Shown one piece after another: positions 24,295-33,006 of a stretch of DNA of 64,000 nt. Positions within the stretch are counted from its first letter, which is position 1, and each line of letters opens with the position of its first letter. The position numbers and the translations under genes were made by a program. The DNA lies in assembly GCF_000316575.1 (NCBI RefSeq), contig NC_019682.1, positions 186,001 to 250,000 of the forward strand. Direction: 5' to 3'. Below the pieces are notes generated by a model. That model was not told the DNA's origin, ran no database searches, and saw only the letters and a list, made by a program, of their open reading frames with translations. Origin of the DNA: Calothrix sp. PCC 7507. Its GTDB lineage: Bacteria; Cyanobacteriota; Cyanobacteriia; Cyanobacteriales; Nostocaceae.

Positions 24295-25512
24295 CTAATA
24301 AAGCGATGCCAAGACTTTATCGGCAGCCGCACGGAATGCTGTCGCCGCACCGGCGCTCATATCACGGGGGGCACAGATGCGATTTCGCACATAAGCCAGG
24401 GTGATGGCTCCCACCGCAGCAGTGCTAGGATCGGCATTGTCCTTACCGCCTATACGTCCCCATGGTAAAGGTGCGCCATTGCCATTAATTAGATAGTCGG
24501 CTAGTAGTCGCAGGTGAAAATCAACCGCTTCTTTAACGGCTGTTGTATCTCCATCTTTCGCCAAAGCTTGCACCCCGGAGTTTTTCAGGATGTCCCCGAT
24601 CGCCACTTCTCGGTTATCGCTCAATCTCTCCGCAGCTTCCGCCCGAAATTGGATTTCTTGGCTGGCTGCAGGATCTGGTGGTAAGGGATTGCCAATTGGT
24701 TCTACTCCCCATCTACGACGCAAAAGTAAATTATTGGTAGCGTCATCCGATTTGACTCGCTGATAGGCGGGACGCTGTTTGAGTGCTTCAAACCAAGCGT
24801 TAATCCGAGGATAGCGGGGATTACCTTTGAGGTGATATCCCCTGTACACGGGTAGGTTAGCCGCCAATCTATCTAGGTGGGGACTATAGGTAATGTCTAC
24901 CACACTAAATGTTGACAAAAAGTAGGGGCCTGGATACTTTCCTAATAGTTGCTCCAGTTCATCTAATTTCGCTTCAAAAGCTGCCTGTAAACTGGCTAAT
25001 TCATCAGGATTTTCTGGTGGTTGTCTGAGGAATTGATAGGCAGTATTCCTAATACCATTGGTTTCGGCTTCGTCTAACCATTGTCTAGCAACCGCGTTTT
25101 CTGCTGGGTCTTCTGGAAGCAAGCTAGGGCTATATTTTGCTTCTAATGCTAACAGAATATCTTTGGATTCATAAACTAACTCTCCCTCAATCTTGGCTGC
25201 AGGTACAAGGGTTGTAGGAACTAAATCGGTGTACCATTTTGGCTTGTTAGTTAAATCGATAAACTCCGTTGCAAAGGGAATTTGTTTTTCTTCCAATGCA
25301 AACCAAACCCGCTCACAAAAAGGACACCAAGAGTTAGTATCACGGTAAAGCAGTACTGGTGGTTCAGTACCTGGAGCCAGTTTATCAAGACTGCTGGGAA
25401 TGGGTGCTGTGGAAGGTGCTTGTCCTGGTCTACGCACCCGTCGAGCGGGGGTATTTTGTCGAGCAATTTCTAACAGTTGATCCCAGCTTGATAGTGTTTC
25501 TTGAATTGACAT
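24295..25512 (-). CDS. glutathione S-transferase family protein with C-terminal extension
   Basis: The 405-residue protein has a thioredoxin-fold N-terminal domain with a CPFC redox/GSH motif at residues 63-66 (TNSWCPFCERVWFALEEKQIPF), the cis-Pro strand LVPAAKIEGELVYES, and an all-helical GST C-terminal domain (about 140-265). A further helical extension of about 135 residues ends ICAPRDMSAGAATAFRAAA. The length is nearly twice that of ordinary GSTs. It may detoxify electrophiles or take part in organosulfur breakdown, given the monooxygenase next to it. The ATG at 25512 suits. Confidence 0.83.
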   Translation of the reverse strand: MSIQETLSSWDQLLEIARQNTPARRVRRPGQAPSTAPIPSSLDKLAPGTEPPVLLYRDTNSWCPFCERVWFALEEKQIPFATEFIDLTNKPKWYTDLVPTTLVPAAKIEGELVYESKDILLALEAKYSPSLLPEDPAENAVARQWLDEAETNGIRNTAYQFLRQPPENPDELASLQAAFEAKLDELEQLLGKYPGPYFLSTFSVVDITYSPHLDRLAANLPVYRGYHLKGNPRYPRINAWFEALKQRPAYQRVKSDDATNNLLLRRRWGVEPIGNPLPPDPAASQEIQFRAEAAERLSDNREVAIGDILKNSGVQALAKDGDTTAVKEAVDFHLRLLADYLINGNGAPLPWGRIGGKDNADPSTAAVGAITLAYVRNRICAPRDMSAGAATAFRAAADKVLASLY

Positions 25513-25614
25513 TTTTCACCTCTATATTTTGTGTTGTCAAACTTTTTGGGGAATGGGGTATGGGGTAATAGTTTTTTCTCCAGTCCCTAGTCTCTAATCC
25601 CTAATTCCTAGCCC

Positions 25615-26256
25615 CTACTGCAGCAATTTTGGCAATACTCCCATATCATTAAAAACAATCGATGCTCCTGCTGCTCTCAATTGTTCGGGATTGCTGATTG
25701 CGGCATAGCCAAAAACTGTCATTCCGGCGGTGAATCCTGCTTCTACTCCTGTAGGTGTATCTTCAACAACTGCACACCTCTGCGGAGCAAATCCCATTTT
25801 TTCGGCTGCATATAAGAATATATCTGGATGGGGTTTACCTCTGGCGACATGGGTAATACTGAATAATTTGCCCTCGAAATATGGTAATAGCCCTGTGATA
25901 TTTAGCTTTGTCTGCATCATTTCTTCTACACCGTTAGAAGCCACACAAAAAGGCAGATTAAGTTTCGCTAAAACCTCATGTATTCCTGGAATTGGCTGTA
26001 ATTTTTCTACTAAAGCTTTTTTTGTCCGTTGTTTATATTCGCTCAGAAAATCATCTGGAACAGGCTTACCAAGTTTTTGTTGAATAATTTCTAAACAGAC
26101 TGCCATAGATTTGCCAACAAAGGTATCAAACATATCTGCCAAGGTTACAGGTAATCCCATTTCATTGAGCATTTCTGCAAAAACTGAATTTGTGATGTGT
26201 TCGCTATCTACAAGTACACCATCACAATCAAAAATCACTAAATCGAATTTATCCAT
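25615..26256 (-). CDS. HAD-superfamily phosphatase (beta-phosphoglucomutase-like subfamily)
   Basis: The 213-residue enzyme carries the nucleophile motif FDCDGVLVDSE, then CVASNGV (motif II), GKPHPDIFLYAAE with the motif III Lys, and VVEDTPTGVEAGFTAG (motif IV). The helical cap after motif I (NSVFAEMLNEMGLP) places it in subfamily IA. It would hydrolyse a small phosphorylated metabolite, possibly 6-phosphogluconate or another sugar phosphate. It starts 22 bases after the ferredoxin stop on the same strand, so it probably belongs to that operon. Confidence 0.85.
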   Translation of the reverse strand: MDKFDLVIFDCDGVLVDSEHITNSVFAEMLNEMGLPVTLADMFDTFVGKSMAVCLEIIQQKLGKPVPDDFLSEYKQRTKKALVEKLQPIPGIHEVLAKLNLPFCVASNGVEEMMQTKLNITGLLPYFEGKLFSITHVARGKPHPDIFLYAAEKMGFAPQRCAVVEDTPTGVEAGFTAGMTVFGYAAISNPEQLRAAGASIVFNDMGVLPKLLQ

Positions 26257-26278
26257 ATCCGCAGGTTTTCATCTCTAT

Positions 26279-26698
26279 CTACGGAGCATATTTAAAGAAT
26301 TTGGCGGACTCTTCTACTTGGGCTGCTGGGGTGCGTCCTCGTCCCCATCCCAATCTTTGGCGATAGGTTCCTAGCAATCCTGATTCGATTAATGTCTGTT
26401 CATCGACGATTACAGATTCATCTGCCTGGGGAGCTACAAATAAGGCATCAACTGGACAATATAGTTCACAAATATAACAGGTTTGGCAATCACTTTTACG
26501 GGCAATTGTTGGAGGAGCATTTAGTACTTTATCAAAGACGTTTGTGGGGCAAGCGCTAACACAGATATTGCACTTAATACAACGAGATGCACTAACTAAT
26601 TCAATCATTGTTTTATAGGTTTCTCCACATTTAATTTGCGTACAGTATTTGTAGGGTGCGTTATCGCTGAGAGTACGGCACCCTACTAGTTCAATCAT
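26279..26698 (-). CDS. 2x[4Fe-4S] ferredoxin with repeat-derived N-terminus
   Basis: The core is a bacterial-type ferredoxin with two clusters: CIKCNICVSACP and CQTCYICELYCP. It probably passes electrons to or from the FAD protein encoded just upstream. The ATG at 26698 overlaps that gene's stop (ATGA) and gives MIELV. Thirty codons later a second ATG (26608) again reads MIELV and leads straight into the conserved part. The 90 bases between contain a hairpin repeat. The original start was thus duplicated by an insertion, and either start can give a cluster-bearing protein of 139 or 109 residues. Confidence 0.85.
   Translation of the reverse strand: MIELVGCRTLSDNAPYKYCTQIKCGETYKTMIELVSASRCIKCNICVSACPTNVFDKVLNAPPTIARKSDCQTCYICELYCPVDALFVAPQADESVIVDEQTLIESGLLGTYRQRLGWGRGRTPAAQVEESAKFFKYAP
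26608..26697. mobile_element. 90-base in-frame repeat insertion at the ferredoxin start
   Basis: A hairpin repeat (26651-26686; GTAGGGTGCG and inverted CACCCTAC ends) lies between two near copies of ATGATTGAAYTAGT. The copies look like a target-site duplication of about 14 bases. The hairpin shares GTAGGGTGCGTTA and GAGAGTAC blocks with a repeat at about 32450-32512. The length, a multiple of three with no stop, keeps the gene in frame. Confidence 0.7.
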
Positions 26699-28341
26699 TT
26701 TTTGACTAACTCCCTGATGGAAATATTTTGTTCTGGCTTCACCCAAACGCTATCTAGTCCACCACTAATTAAACGATGTTGTTGTTTTACATCCAGTTGG
26801 GGATAGTCTTCATGTTTGTGCATCCCGCGAGATTCTTTGCGTTCTAAGGCTGTGGCGTACATCCACCTTGCAGTTGCAACCATCGCGGCGGCTTCTCTGG
26901 CTTGGATCTGCTGATTTGATGTCGCTGATGTGTGACGAACTTCATTCCATAAATGGTGTAGTTTGTTAAGGGACGCTGACAGATTTTGTTCTGTGCGGAA
27001 GAGGTTACGATCGCATGGCAATACTTCTGCTTGCACTGCTTTAATCACTGCTGTGGGATCAAAGGTGCGGTTACTGTCTCGATCAACGGCTGCATTACCA
27101 ATTCTGTGCAGCGATCGCTTATTCACTTTTTCCCCCAATTTTTGCCCATAAGTCACAGCCGCTTCTCCCGCCCAAACACCAGAAGCACTTGCCCAAGCGG
27201 CATTCGGGCTACCTCCCCCGGAAGCACCACCACAAATTAGTTCTCGTGTAGCAGCATCACCGACGGCATACAACCCAGCAACGGAGGTGGCACAATTTTC
27301 ATCCACAATCCTTAATCCACCAGTACCGCGCACCGTTCCTTCTAAACGCAGGGTGACGGGGAATCGTTGCGTGAAGGGGTCAATCCCCACTCGCTCGAAG
27401 GGCAAGAAAAAGTTATGTTGAATTGTCTGCATCCAACTTTTTTCGGTTTCTGAGGCTTTGTTGATGCAGGCGTAGACAGGTTGGGTACGTAGGGCGCGGG
27501 CAATTGTCCGGCGATCGCTATTCTCCAAAACTGTACCATCTTCATAGGTAAAGGTTGCGTAGCGATAATATGCTCCTTTTGTTACCGAAGCAAAGGCGGG
27601 AGTCAATCCATAAACATTAGAAAACTCCATCCCTGAAAGTTCTGCTCCAGCTTCGGCTGCCATTAAATACCCCTCTCCCGTGAGGACGTTACACCCCAAG
27701 GATTTACTTAAGAAAGCACAACCTCCAGTAGCAAGAATTACCGCCCCAGCTTTGACTGTCCAAGATTCGCCTGTTTGCCGATTTATCCCGTTTGCACCAG
27801 CCACAGCACCATCGGCATCTACCAACAATTCCAATGCAGGGCTGTGATCGAGGATTTTCACCCCTATCTTTTTCACCTGTTTCCGCATCAACCGCATGTA
27901 CTCTGCACCTTGATGCAGTGAGGGTAGATAGGGATGACCATTTTCATCTGGCGAAAAGGGATAGCCCCATTCAACAAGGCGATTCAGGTTAATTCTAGCT
28001 TGGTCTAAAACGCGATTCATCCAATAGCGATCGCTCAAAAAACCGCCCAAAGTTTCCCTTTTTGATAACTCGGCTTCGCGGTTAGCTGGGTTGGAGACAT
28101 ACCAAACTGTCGTACCAGCCGCCGCCGTAGCCCCACTGGTGCCACAGTAGCCTTTATCGACAAGAATGACCTTTGCCCCTTGGGTGGCTGCACTCCAAGC
28201 AGCCCAAGCGCCGGCAGGACCACCACCAATCACAAGGACATCTGCCTCTAAATCTAAGTGAGAACCAGGGGTAGATGCTGGCTCTGAATCATGAGGACTC
28301 ACAGTTACTGATTCTCCTAATTGTTTGATGGCTAATAGCAC
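26695..28341 (-). CDS. FAD-dependent oxidoreductase (fumarate reductase/APS reductase-like)
   Basis: The 548-residue flavoprotein starts at a GTG and has the dinucleotide fold VLVIGGGPAGAWAAWSAATQGAKVILVDKG at about 35-65. It also has a TSGATAAAGT flavin loop, the GAVILATGGCAF segment and the C-terminal GLYAVGDAATRELICGGASGGGS. It resembles the alpha subunits of adenylylsulfate reductase and fumarate reductase. It overlaps the ferredoxin gene by 4 bases, so the two probably form one electron-transfer enzyme. The substrate is unknown. Genes for a flavin monooxygenase, GST and oxoprolinase-like enzymes nearby suggest breakdown of an organic sulfur or amide compound. Confidence 0.85.
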   Translation of the reverse strand: MLLAIKQLGESVTVSPHDSEPASTPGSHLDLEADVLVIGGGPAGAWAAWSAATQGAKVILVDKGYCGTSGATAAAGTTVWYVSNPANREAELSKRETLGGFLSDRYWMNRVLDQARINLNRLVEWGYPFSPDENGHPYLPSLHQGAEYMRLMRKQVKKIGVKILDHSPALELLVDADGAVAGANGINRQTGESWTVKAGAVILATGGCAFLSKSLGCNVLTGEGYLMAAEAGAELSGMEFSNVYGLTPAFASVTKGAYYRYATFTYEDGTVLENSDRRTIARALRTQPVYACINKASETEKSWMQTIQHNFFLPFERVGIDPFTQRFPVTLRLEGTVRGTGGLRIVDENCATSVAGLYAVGDAATRELICGGASGGGSPNAAWASASGVWAGEAAVTYGQKLGEKVNKRSLHRIGNAAVDRDSNRTFDPTAVIKAVQAEVLPCDRNLFRTEQNLSASLNKLHHLWNEVRHTSATSNQQIQAREAAAMVATARWMYATALERKESRGMHKHEDYPQLDVKQQHRLISGGLDSVWVKPEQNISIRELVKK

Positions 28342-28463
28342 TCAACAATCCATACAGTACCAAATCTACGGTAAGTATATCAAGTTAACGTAGTTTTTGA
28401 TCTACCAAAAGCAAACTCAGGAGACTTGACCTTTATCCTCCTATCCCCTGCTCCCTTTCCTCT

Positions 28464-30023
28464 TCAATGACCAAATCCTCCACCCCCAGGAGTTTCTATG
28501 ACAAAAACATCTCCAGGTTCTATTTCTACAGTTGCAGTGCTGTCTAAATTCTCTTTGGTGCCATTGTGACGTTGTATCCAGTTACGTCCTACTTTTCCTG
28601 CTTCCCCACCATTTAAGCCAAAAGGTCGAACCAAGCGATGACCAGAGAGAATATTCGCTGTCATCGGTTCGAGAAACTTGATGCGACGAATCACGCCATT
28701 ACCGCCTGAATACTTTCCTTTACCCCCGCTATCGGGACGCAGACTAAAGCTTTCTACCTGAACAGGATAACGGGTTTCTAAAACCTCTGGATCTGTCAGG
28801 CGGGAGTTAGTCATGTGGGTATGAACGCCATCAGTCCCATCAAAATCAATCCCCGCCCCAGAACCACCACAGATGGTTTCATAATATTGATATTTTTCAT
28901 TCCCAAAAGTGAAATTATTCATCGTTCCTTGGGAAGCAGCCATCACGCCTAAAGCACCATATAAAGCATCGACAATAGTTTGAGATGTCTCGACATTACC
29001 CGCAACTACAGCGGCTGGATAAGTAGGGTTGAGCATACAACCATCAGGAACAATAATTTCTAAAGGTTTGAGACAACCAGCATTCAGGGGAATATTATCA
29101 TCTACCAGAGTCCGGAAGACGTATAAAACGGCTGCTTGAGTGACAGCTAATGGTGCATTAAAGTTACTGTTTAATTGCGGCGATGTGCCAGTAAAATCAA
29201 TAGTGGCACTGCGATTTTTCCGGTCAATTGTCACCTTGACTTGAATTCTTGCTCCATTATCCATTTCATAAATAAATGAGCCATCTTTGAGAATATCAAT
29301 AGCTCGTCTAACTGACTCCTCAGCATTATCCTGTACAAATTTCATGTAAGCTTGGACAGTTGACAATCCATATTGCTTAACCATTTTTCGGAGTTCTTGT
29401 ACTCCCCTTTCATTGGCAGCAATTTGTGCCTTAAAATCAGCTATATTTTGGTCAGGGTTACGTGCAGGATAAATATGATTGGAGAGATGCTGTCTGGTAG
29501 CAGGTTCTAGAAAATTTCCCTCTTCTACCAAGAGAAAGTTATCAAAGATAATTCCCTCCTCTTCTACTATCGTACTGTGGGGAGGCATAGAACCTGGAGT
29601 AATGCCACCAATATCGGCTTGGTGTCCACGAGAAGCGACAAAAAAGAGGGGAATTGGAAATGAAATATTTTCCACACCTTCTAGAAAAACGGGTGTAATT
29701 GCAGTTACATCAGGAAGATGTGTTCCGCCATTATAGGGGTTATTAGATAGATACACATTCCCAGGTTTTATTGTGTCGCCTTTATCATTAATTAAACTGC
29801 GGACACTTTCACTCATTGAGCCTAAATGTACAGGAATGTGGGGGGCGTTAGCGACTAATAATCCTGATGAGTCAAAAATAGCGCAAGAGAAATCTAATCT
29901 CTCTTTAATATTCACAGATGTTGCTGTATTTTGCAGAACAATTCCCATTTGTTCGGCGATAAATTGATAGAGATTTTTGAATATTTCTAAGCGGATGGGG
30001 TCGGGTTGAGATATTATGTACAT
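28464..30023 (-). CDS. hyuB: hydantoinase B/oxoprolinase family protein (HyuB)
   Basis: The 519-residue protein is the B subunit of an ATP-dependent hydantoinase/5-oxoprolinase-type amidohydrolase. Typical motifs are RLDFSCAIFDSSGLLVANAPHIPVHLGSMSESV, NNPYNGGTHLPDVT, ASRGHQADIGG, MTNSRLTDPEVLETRYPV and a Gly-rich C-terminus (GGGGFGH). It acts with HyuA, encoded 195 bases upstream on the same strand, to open a lactam or hydantoin ring in the cytosol. The true substrate (5-oxoproline, hydantoin or another lactam) cannot be told from sequence. Confidence 0.92.
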   Translation of the reverse strand: MYIISQPDPIRLEIFKNLYQFIAEQMGIVLQNTATSVNIKERLDFSCAIFDSSGLLVANAPHIPVHLGSMSESVRSLINDKGDTIKPGNVYLSNNPYNGGTHLPDVTAITPVFLEGVENISFPIPLFFVASRGHQADIGGITPGSMPPHSTIVEEEGIIFDNFLLVEEGNFLEPATRQHLSNHIYPARNPDQNIADFKAQIAANERGVQELRKMVKQYGLSTVQAYMKFVQDNAEESVRRAIDILKDGSFIYEMDNGARIQVKVTIDRKNRSATIDFTGTSPQLNSNFNAPLAVTQAAVLYVFRTLVDDNIPLNAGCLKPLEIIVPDGCMLNPTYPAAVVAGNVETSQTIVDALYGALGVMAASQGTMNNFTFGNEKYQYYETICGGSGAGIDFDGTDGVHTHMTNSRLTDPEVLETRYPVQVESFSLRPDSGGKGKYSGGNGVIRRIKFLEPMTANILSGHRLVRPFGLNGGEAGKVGRNWIQRHNGTKENLDSTATVEIEPGDVFVIETPGGGGFGH

Positions 30024-30073
30024 TTTATTTTTGCTATGGTAATATTCCCTTTCCTAGGCTACTGACGTACAAA

Positions 30074-30110
30074 TTTATCTGCGTTTATCTGCGTTTATCT
30101 GCGTTTAATT
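30074..30110. repeat. 10-base tandem repeat (TTTATCTGCG, three copies)
   Basis: Three exact tandem copies of TTTATCTGCG lie in the 195-base gap between hyuA and hyuB, near the hyuB start. The role is unknown. The presence of an intergenic spacer of this size suggests that hyuB may have its own control. Confidence 0.85.
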
Positions 30111-30218
30111 ATTTTAGACCGTACCTTACTAGACCGATAAACGCTATACTATTTAGGTTAACTACAAGATAACTGATATTAATTATCCGGCAAATATAGG
30201 TTAAGACTGATGAATTCA

Positions 30219-32315
30219 TCAATCTTGACGCTGTAAAATCAGATGATTACATTCATTTAACCTGGCGATCCAGTTAGGTTCAACGATAATTGTGCTGATT
30301 TTTTCTACAATAATTGCAGCACCATTAATACTATCTCCTGTTTGCAAATCTTCCCGCCGATAAACAGGAGTATTATGCCATTTATCAGCAGTAAACATTT
30401 TTACTTTCTCAATATATGTAGGGGCTTCGTTTACAGGACGAGTGCGATTAATTAAGGGTTCCTCAGGAGTATCCATTTTTTGAATGACTTCCACTGATAT
30501 GGATTCAACAATTAAAGTTTTCTCTAATTGGATGAAACCATAGCGAGTTTTATGTTCATCTGCAAATTCTTGTCGCATCACGACTACATCATCGGCAAAA
30601 TTAACACTCAAAGTTGAATTAGTGCCCTCATATTTTAAATTAACTTTTTGGACTACTTTTTCCGCATCTCCCTGGGTTTTAATTTCTTCCTTTCTAGCTT
30701 GAATTTCCAAACTTTCCATTAACTCCTGTAATTGGGGAATTAATTCTTCAGTTAAAGGCTTTTCCACACCACTTTCTCTAATCGCCCTCACATCAGCTAA
30801 TCCCATTCCATAAGCAGAAAGTACTCCAGCATAAGGATGCAAAAATATTGTTTGTATTCCTAAAGTATCAGCAATCAAACAAGCAACTTGTCCTCCCGCA
30901 CCACCAAAACAACAAAGGGTATATTGAGTGACATCATAGCCTCGTTGGAGACTAATTTTTTTAATTGCATTTGCCATATTCTCAACAGCGATCGCTATAA
31001 ATCCAGCAGCTACTTGTTCTGGTGTATAATTGTTCCTTGTGACGGCTGTAATTTCCTGAGTTAACTTTGTAAATTTCTCAACAACAACATCTTTATCTAA
31101 AGGTAAATTACCGTCCATCCCAAAGACAGAAGGGAAATATTGGGGGTGAATTTTTCCTAACATCACGTTTGCATCTGTGACTGTTAATCTTCCACCCCGA
31201 CGGTAACAAGCAGGCCCCGGATTTGACCCTGCAGATTCTGGCCCGACACGATAACTAGAAGCATCAAAAAATAAAATCGAGCCGCCACCAGCAGCAATCG
31301 TATTAATGGCTAATACGGGAACTCGCATCCGCGCCCCAGCAATTTCTGAATCTAGTTGTCGTTCATACTCTCCTTTAAAGTGGGCGACATCTGTACTTGT
31401 TCCGCCCATATCAAAGGTAATCACTAACTCAAAACCTGCTCTTTTACTAGTTTGAATAGCACCAACAATACCACCAGCCGGCCCACTTAAAATACTATCC
31501 TTTCCTTGAAAATTTTCAGCCGCGACTAAACCACCATCAGATTTCATAAACATTAATTTAACCCCAGGTAACTGACTAGCTACTTGGTTAACATAGCGGC
31601 GGAGAATTGGAGTTAAATAAGCATCTACAACTGTTGTATCCCCGCGACTCACTAATTTCATTAAGGGACTAACTTGATGGGATATAGAAATTTGGGTGAA
31701 TCCGATTTCTTGGGCAATTTTGGCTATTTGTTGTTCGTGATCGGGATAGCGATCGCTATGCATAAAAACAATGGCACAACTGCGAATACCTGTGTGATAA
31801 ACTGCCTGTAAGTCCTTTTTAACTTGTGCAATATTTACCGAGATTAATTCCTGACCGTGAGCATTATATCTTTCATCTACTTCTATGACCTGTTCATAAA
31901 GCATTGTTGGCAAAATAATCTGACGGGCAAAGATATGCGGACGGTTTTGGTAGCCAATTCGCAATGCATCTTTAAACCCTTTGGTGATGAGCAAAACTAC
32001 CCTATCCCCTTTTCTTTCTAACAGCGCATTTGTCGCTACTGTTGTTCCCATTTTGACAACTTCTATAGCTGTAGTAGGAATGCTTTTATTACCTGAAATA
32101 CCCATAATATCTCGAATGCCTTGAATAGCTGCATCTTGATATTGTTCAGGACTTTCTGAAAGTAATTTGTAGACTATCACCCATTGCTGTTTAGGAAGAG
32201 GAGCGATTAAAAAACGTTCAGGATGTTTGATGAGTCTGTCGATAATTTCTTGATTATTAGTAATAGCAACAATATCTGTGAATGTTCCACCCCGATCAGC
32301 AAAAACTTTTAACAT
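30219..32315 (-). CDS. hyuA: hydantoinase A/oxoprolinase family protein (HyuA)
   Basis: The 698-residue ATP-binding subunit opens with FADRGGTFTDIVAI and contains KMGTTVATNALLERKGDRVVLLITKGF, the DMGGTSTDVA phosphate-binding motif, GGGSILFFD..SYRVGPESAGSNPGPACY and FGGAGGQVACLIADTLG. These show the actin-like ATPase fold of HyuA and 5-oxoprolinase. It would phosphorylate or activate the ring substrate for HyuB. It is the first gene of the minus-strand block 32315-22674. The promoter must lie in the repeat-filled region upstream. Confidence 0.93.
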   Translation of the reverse strand: MLKVFADRGGTFTDIVAITNNQEIIDRLIKHPERFLIAPLPKQQWVIVYKLLSESPEQYQDAAIQGIRDIMGISGNKSIPTTAIEVVKMGTTVATNALLERKGDRVVLLITKGFKDALRIGYQNRPHIFARQIILPTMLYEQVIEVDERYNAHGQELISVNIAQVKKDLQAVYHTGIRSCAIVFMHSDRYPDHEQQIAKIAQEIGFTQISISHQVSPLMKLVSRGDTTVVDAYLTPILRRYVNQVASQLPGVKLMFMKSDGGLVAAENFQGKDSILSGPAGGIVGAIQTSKRAGFELVITFDMGGTSTDVAHFKGEYERQLDSEIAGARMRVPVLAINTIAAGGGSILFFDASSYRVGPESAGSNPGPACYRRGGRLTVTDANVMLGKIHPQYFPSVFGMDGNLPLDKDVVVEKFTKLTQEITAVTRNNYTPEQVAAGFIAIAVENMANAIKKISLQRGYDVTQYTLCCFGGAGGQVACLIADTLGIQTIFLHPYAGVLSAYGMGLADVRAIRESGVEKPLTEELIPQLQELMESLEIQARKEEIKTQGDAEKVVQKVNLKYEGTNSTLSVNFADDVVVMRQEFADEHKTRYGFIQLEKTLIVESISVEVIQKMDTPEEPLINRTRPVNEAPTYIEKVKMFTADKWHNTPVYRREDLQTGDSINGAAIIVEKISTIIVEPNWIARLNECNHLILQRQD

Positions 32316-32351
32316 GTTTCTATTTCCTTAATGTTCTAAAAGTAGATTAAT

Positions 32352-32930
32352 ATAGGACTTACATTTGTATTTGATTTTTGAAAAGATCTGTAGGGGAGCC
32401 AGTGCGTTGCTTTGGTTTCCTCCCTTGTAGCAACTGGCGTTGTGTAGCTGCGAGAGTATAGCACCAAACCCTTGATACGGGTGCTGTACTCTCGACGCTA
32501 ACGCACCCTACTGGCGTGGCAAGGTTAAATTTGTGCGTTAACCAAAAATACATCGTACGGGCACGGCACTAGATTTATGATGCCGTGCGGGCACGGCACT
32601 AGTAAGATTATCGGCTTACCGACAAGATTGAGGATGCCGTGCCCCTACTTCGCAACTCAATGAGATTGTCTTTTATGGGTGGTTCATTTGATTGAATTAA
32701 TACAACATTTTAGCCTTGCCACGCCACTACTGGACTGTCTAGACTAAAATAGTGCGTTAGTCGTAGGTTGGGTTGAGGCTTTGCGTAGGCGCAGCCTTAG
32801 AGCAGGGTAACCCAACATTCTCTCAACTTTGTTGGGTTACCTTGCGGGATCTTGCTACGTTCCTCAGCCCAACCTACAAAATCTGCAAAATCTAATACAA
32901 CATTTAAGGCTTGACACGCTACTACTGGAA
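32352..32930. repeat. mosaic of nested hairpin repeats between hyuA and a TPR gene
   Basis: This gene-free stretch starts with TAGGACTTACATTTGTATTTG, also seen inverted at 63083-63110. It holds a long hairpin (about 32450-32512, GAGAGTAYAGCACC arms), two copies of a GCCGTGC(GG)GCACGGC palindrome (32563-32600) and a hairpin of GTAGGTTGGGTTGAG type (32762-32877, containing GGGTAACCCAAC). The last is flanked by direct repeats of AATACAACATTT...GCCACGCYACTACTGG at 32700 and 32893. It looks like repeated insertion of small mobile repeats into each other. No gene is seen. Confidence 0.8.
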
Positions 32931-33006
32931 CGACACGACTAAATCAAAATTTTCATTAAGTAATTAAGTATACTAACTTACGAATATTCATAACCAAACA
33001 AATTAC

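Noticed and set aside
24063-24350. 95-codon minus-strand frame across the GTAGGGTGGGCA hairpin
   Set aside because: It consists of repeat DNA and the end of the GST gene; no coding features.
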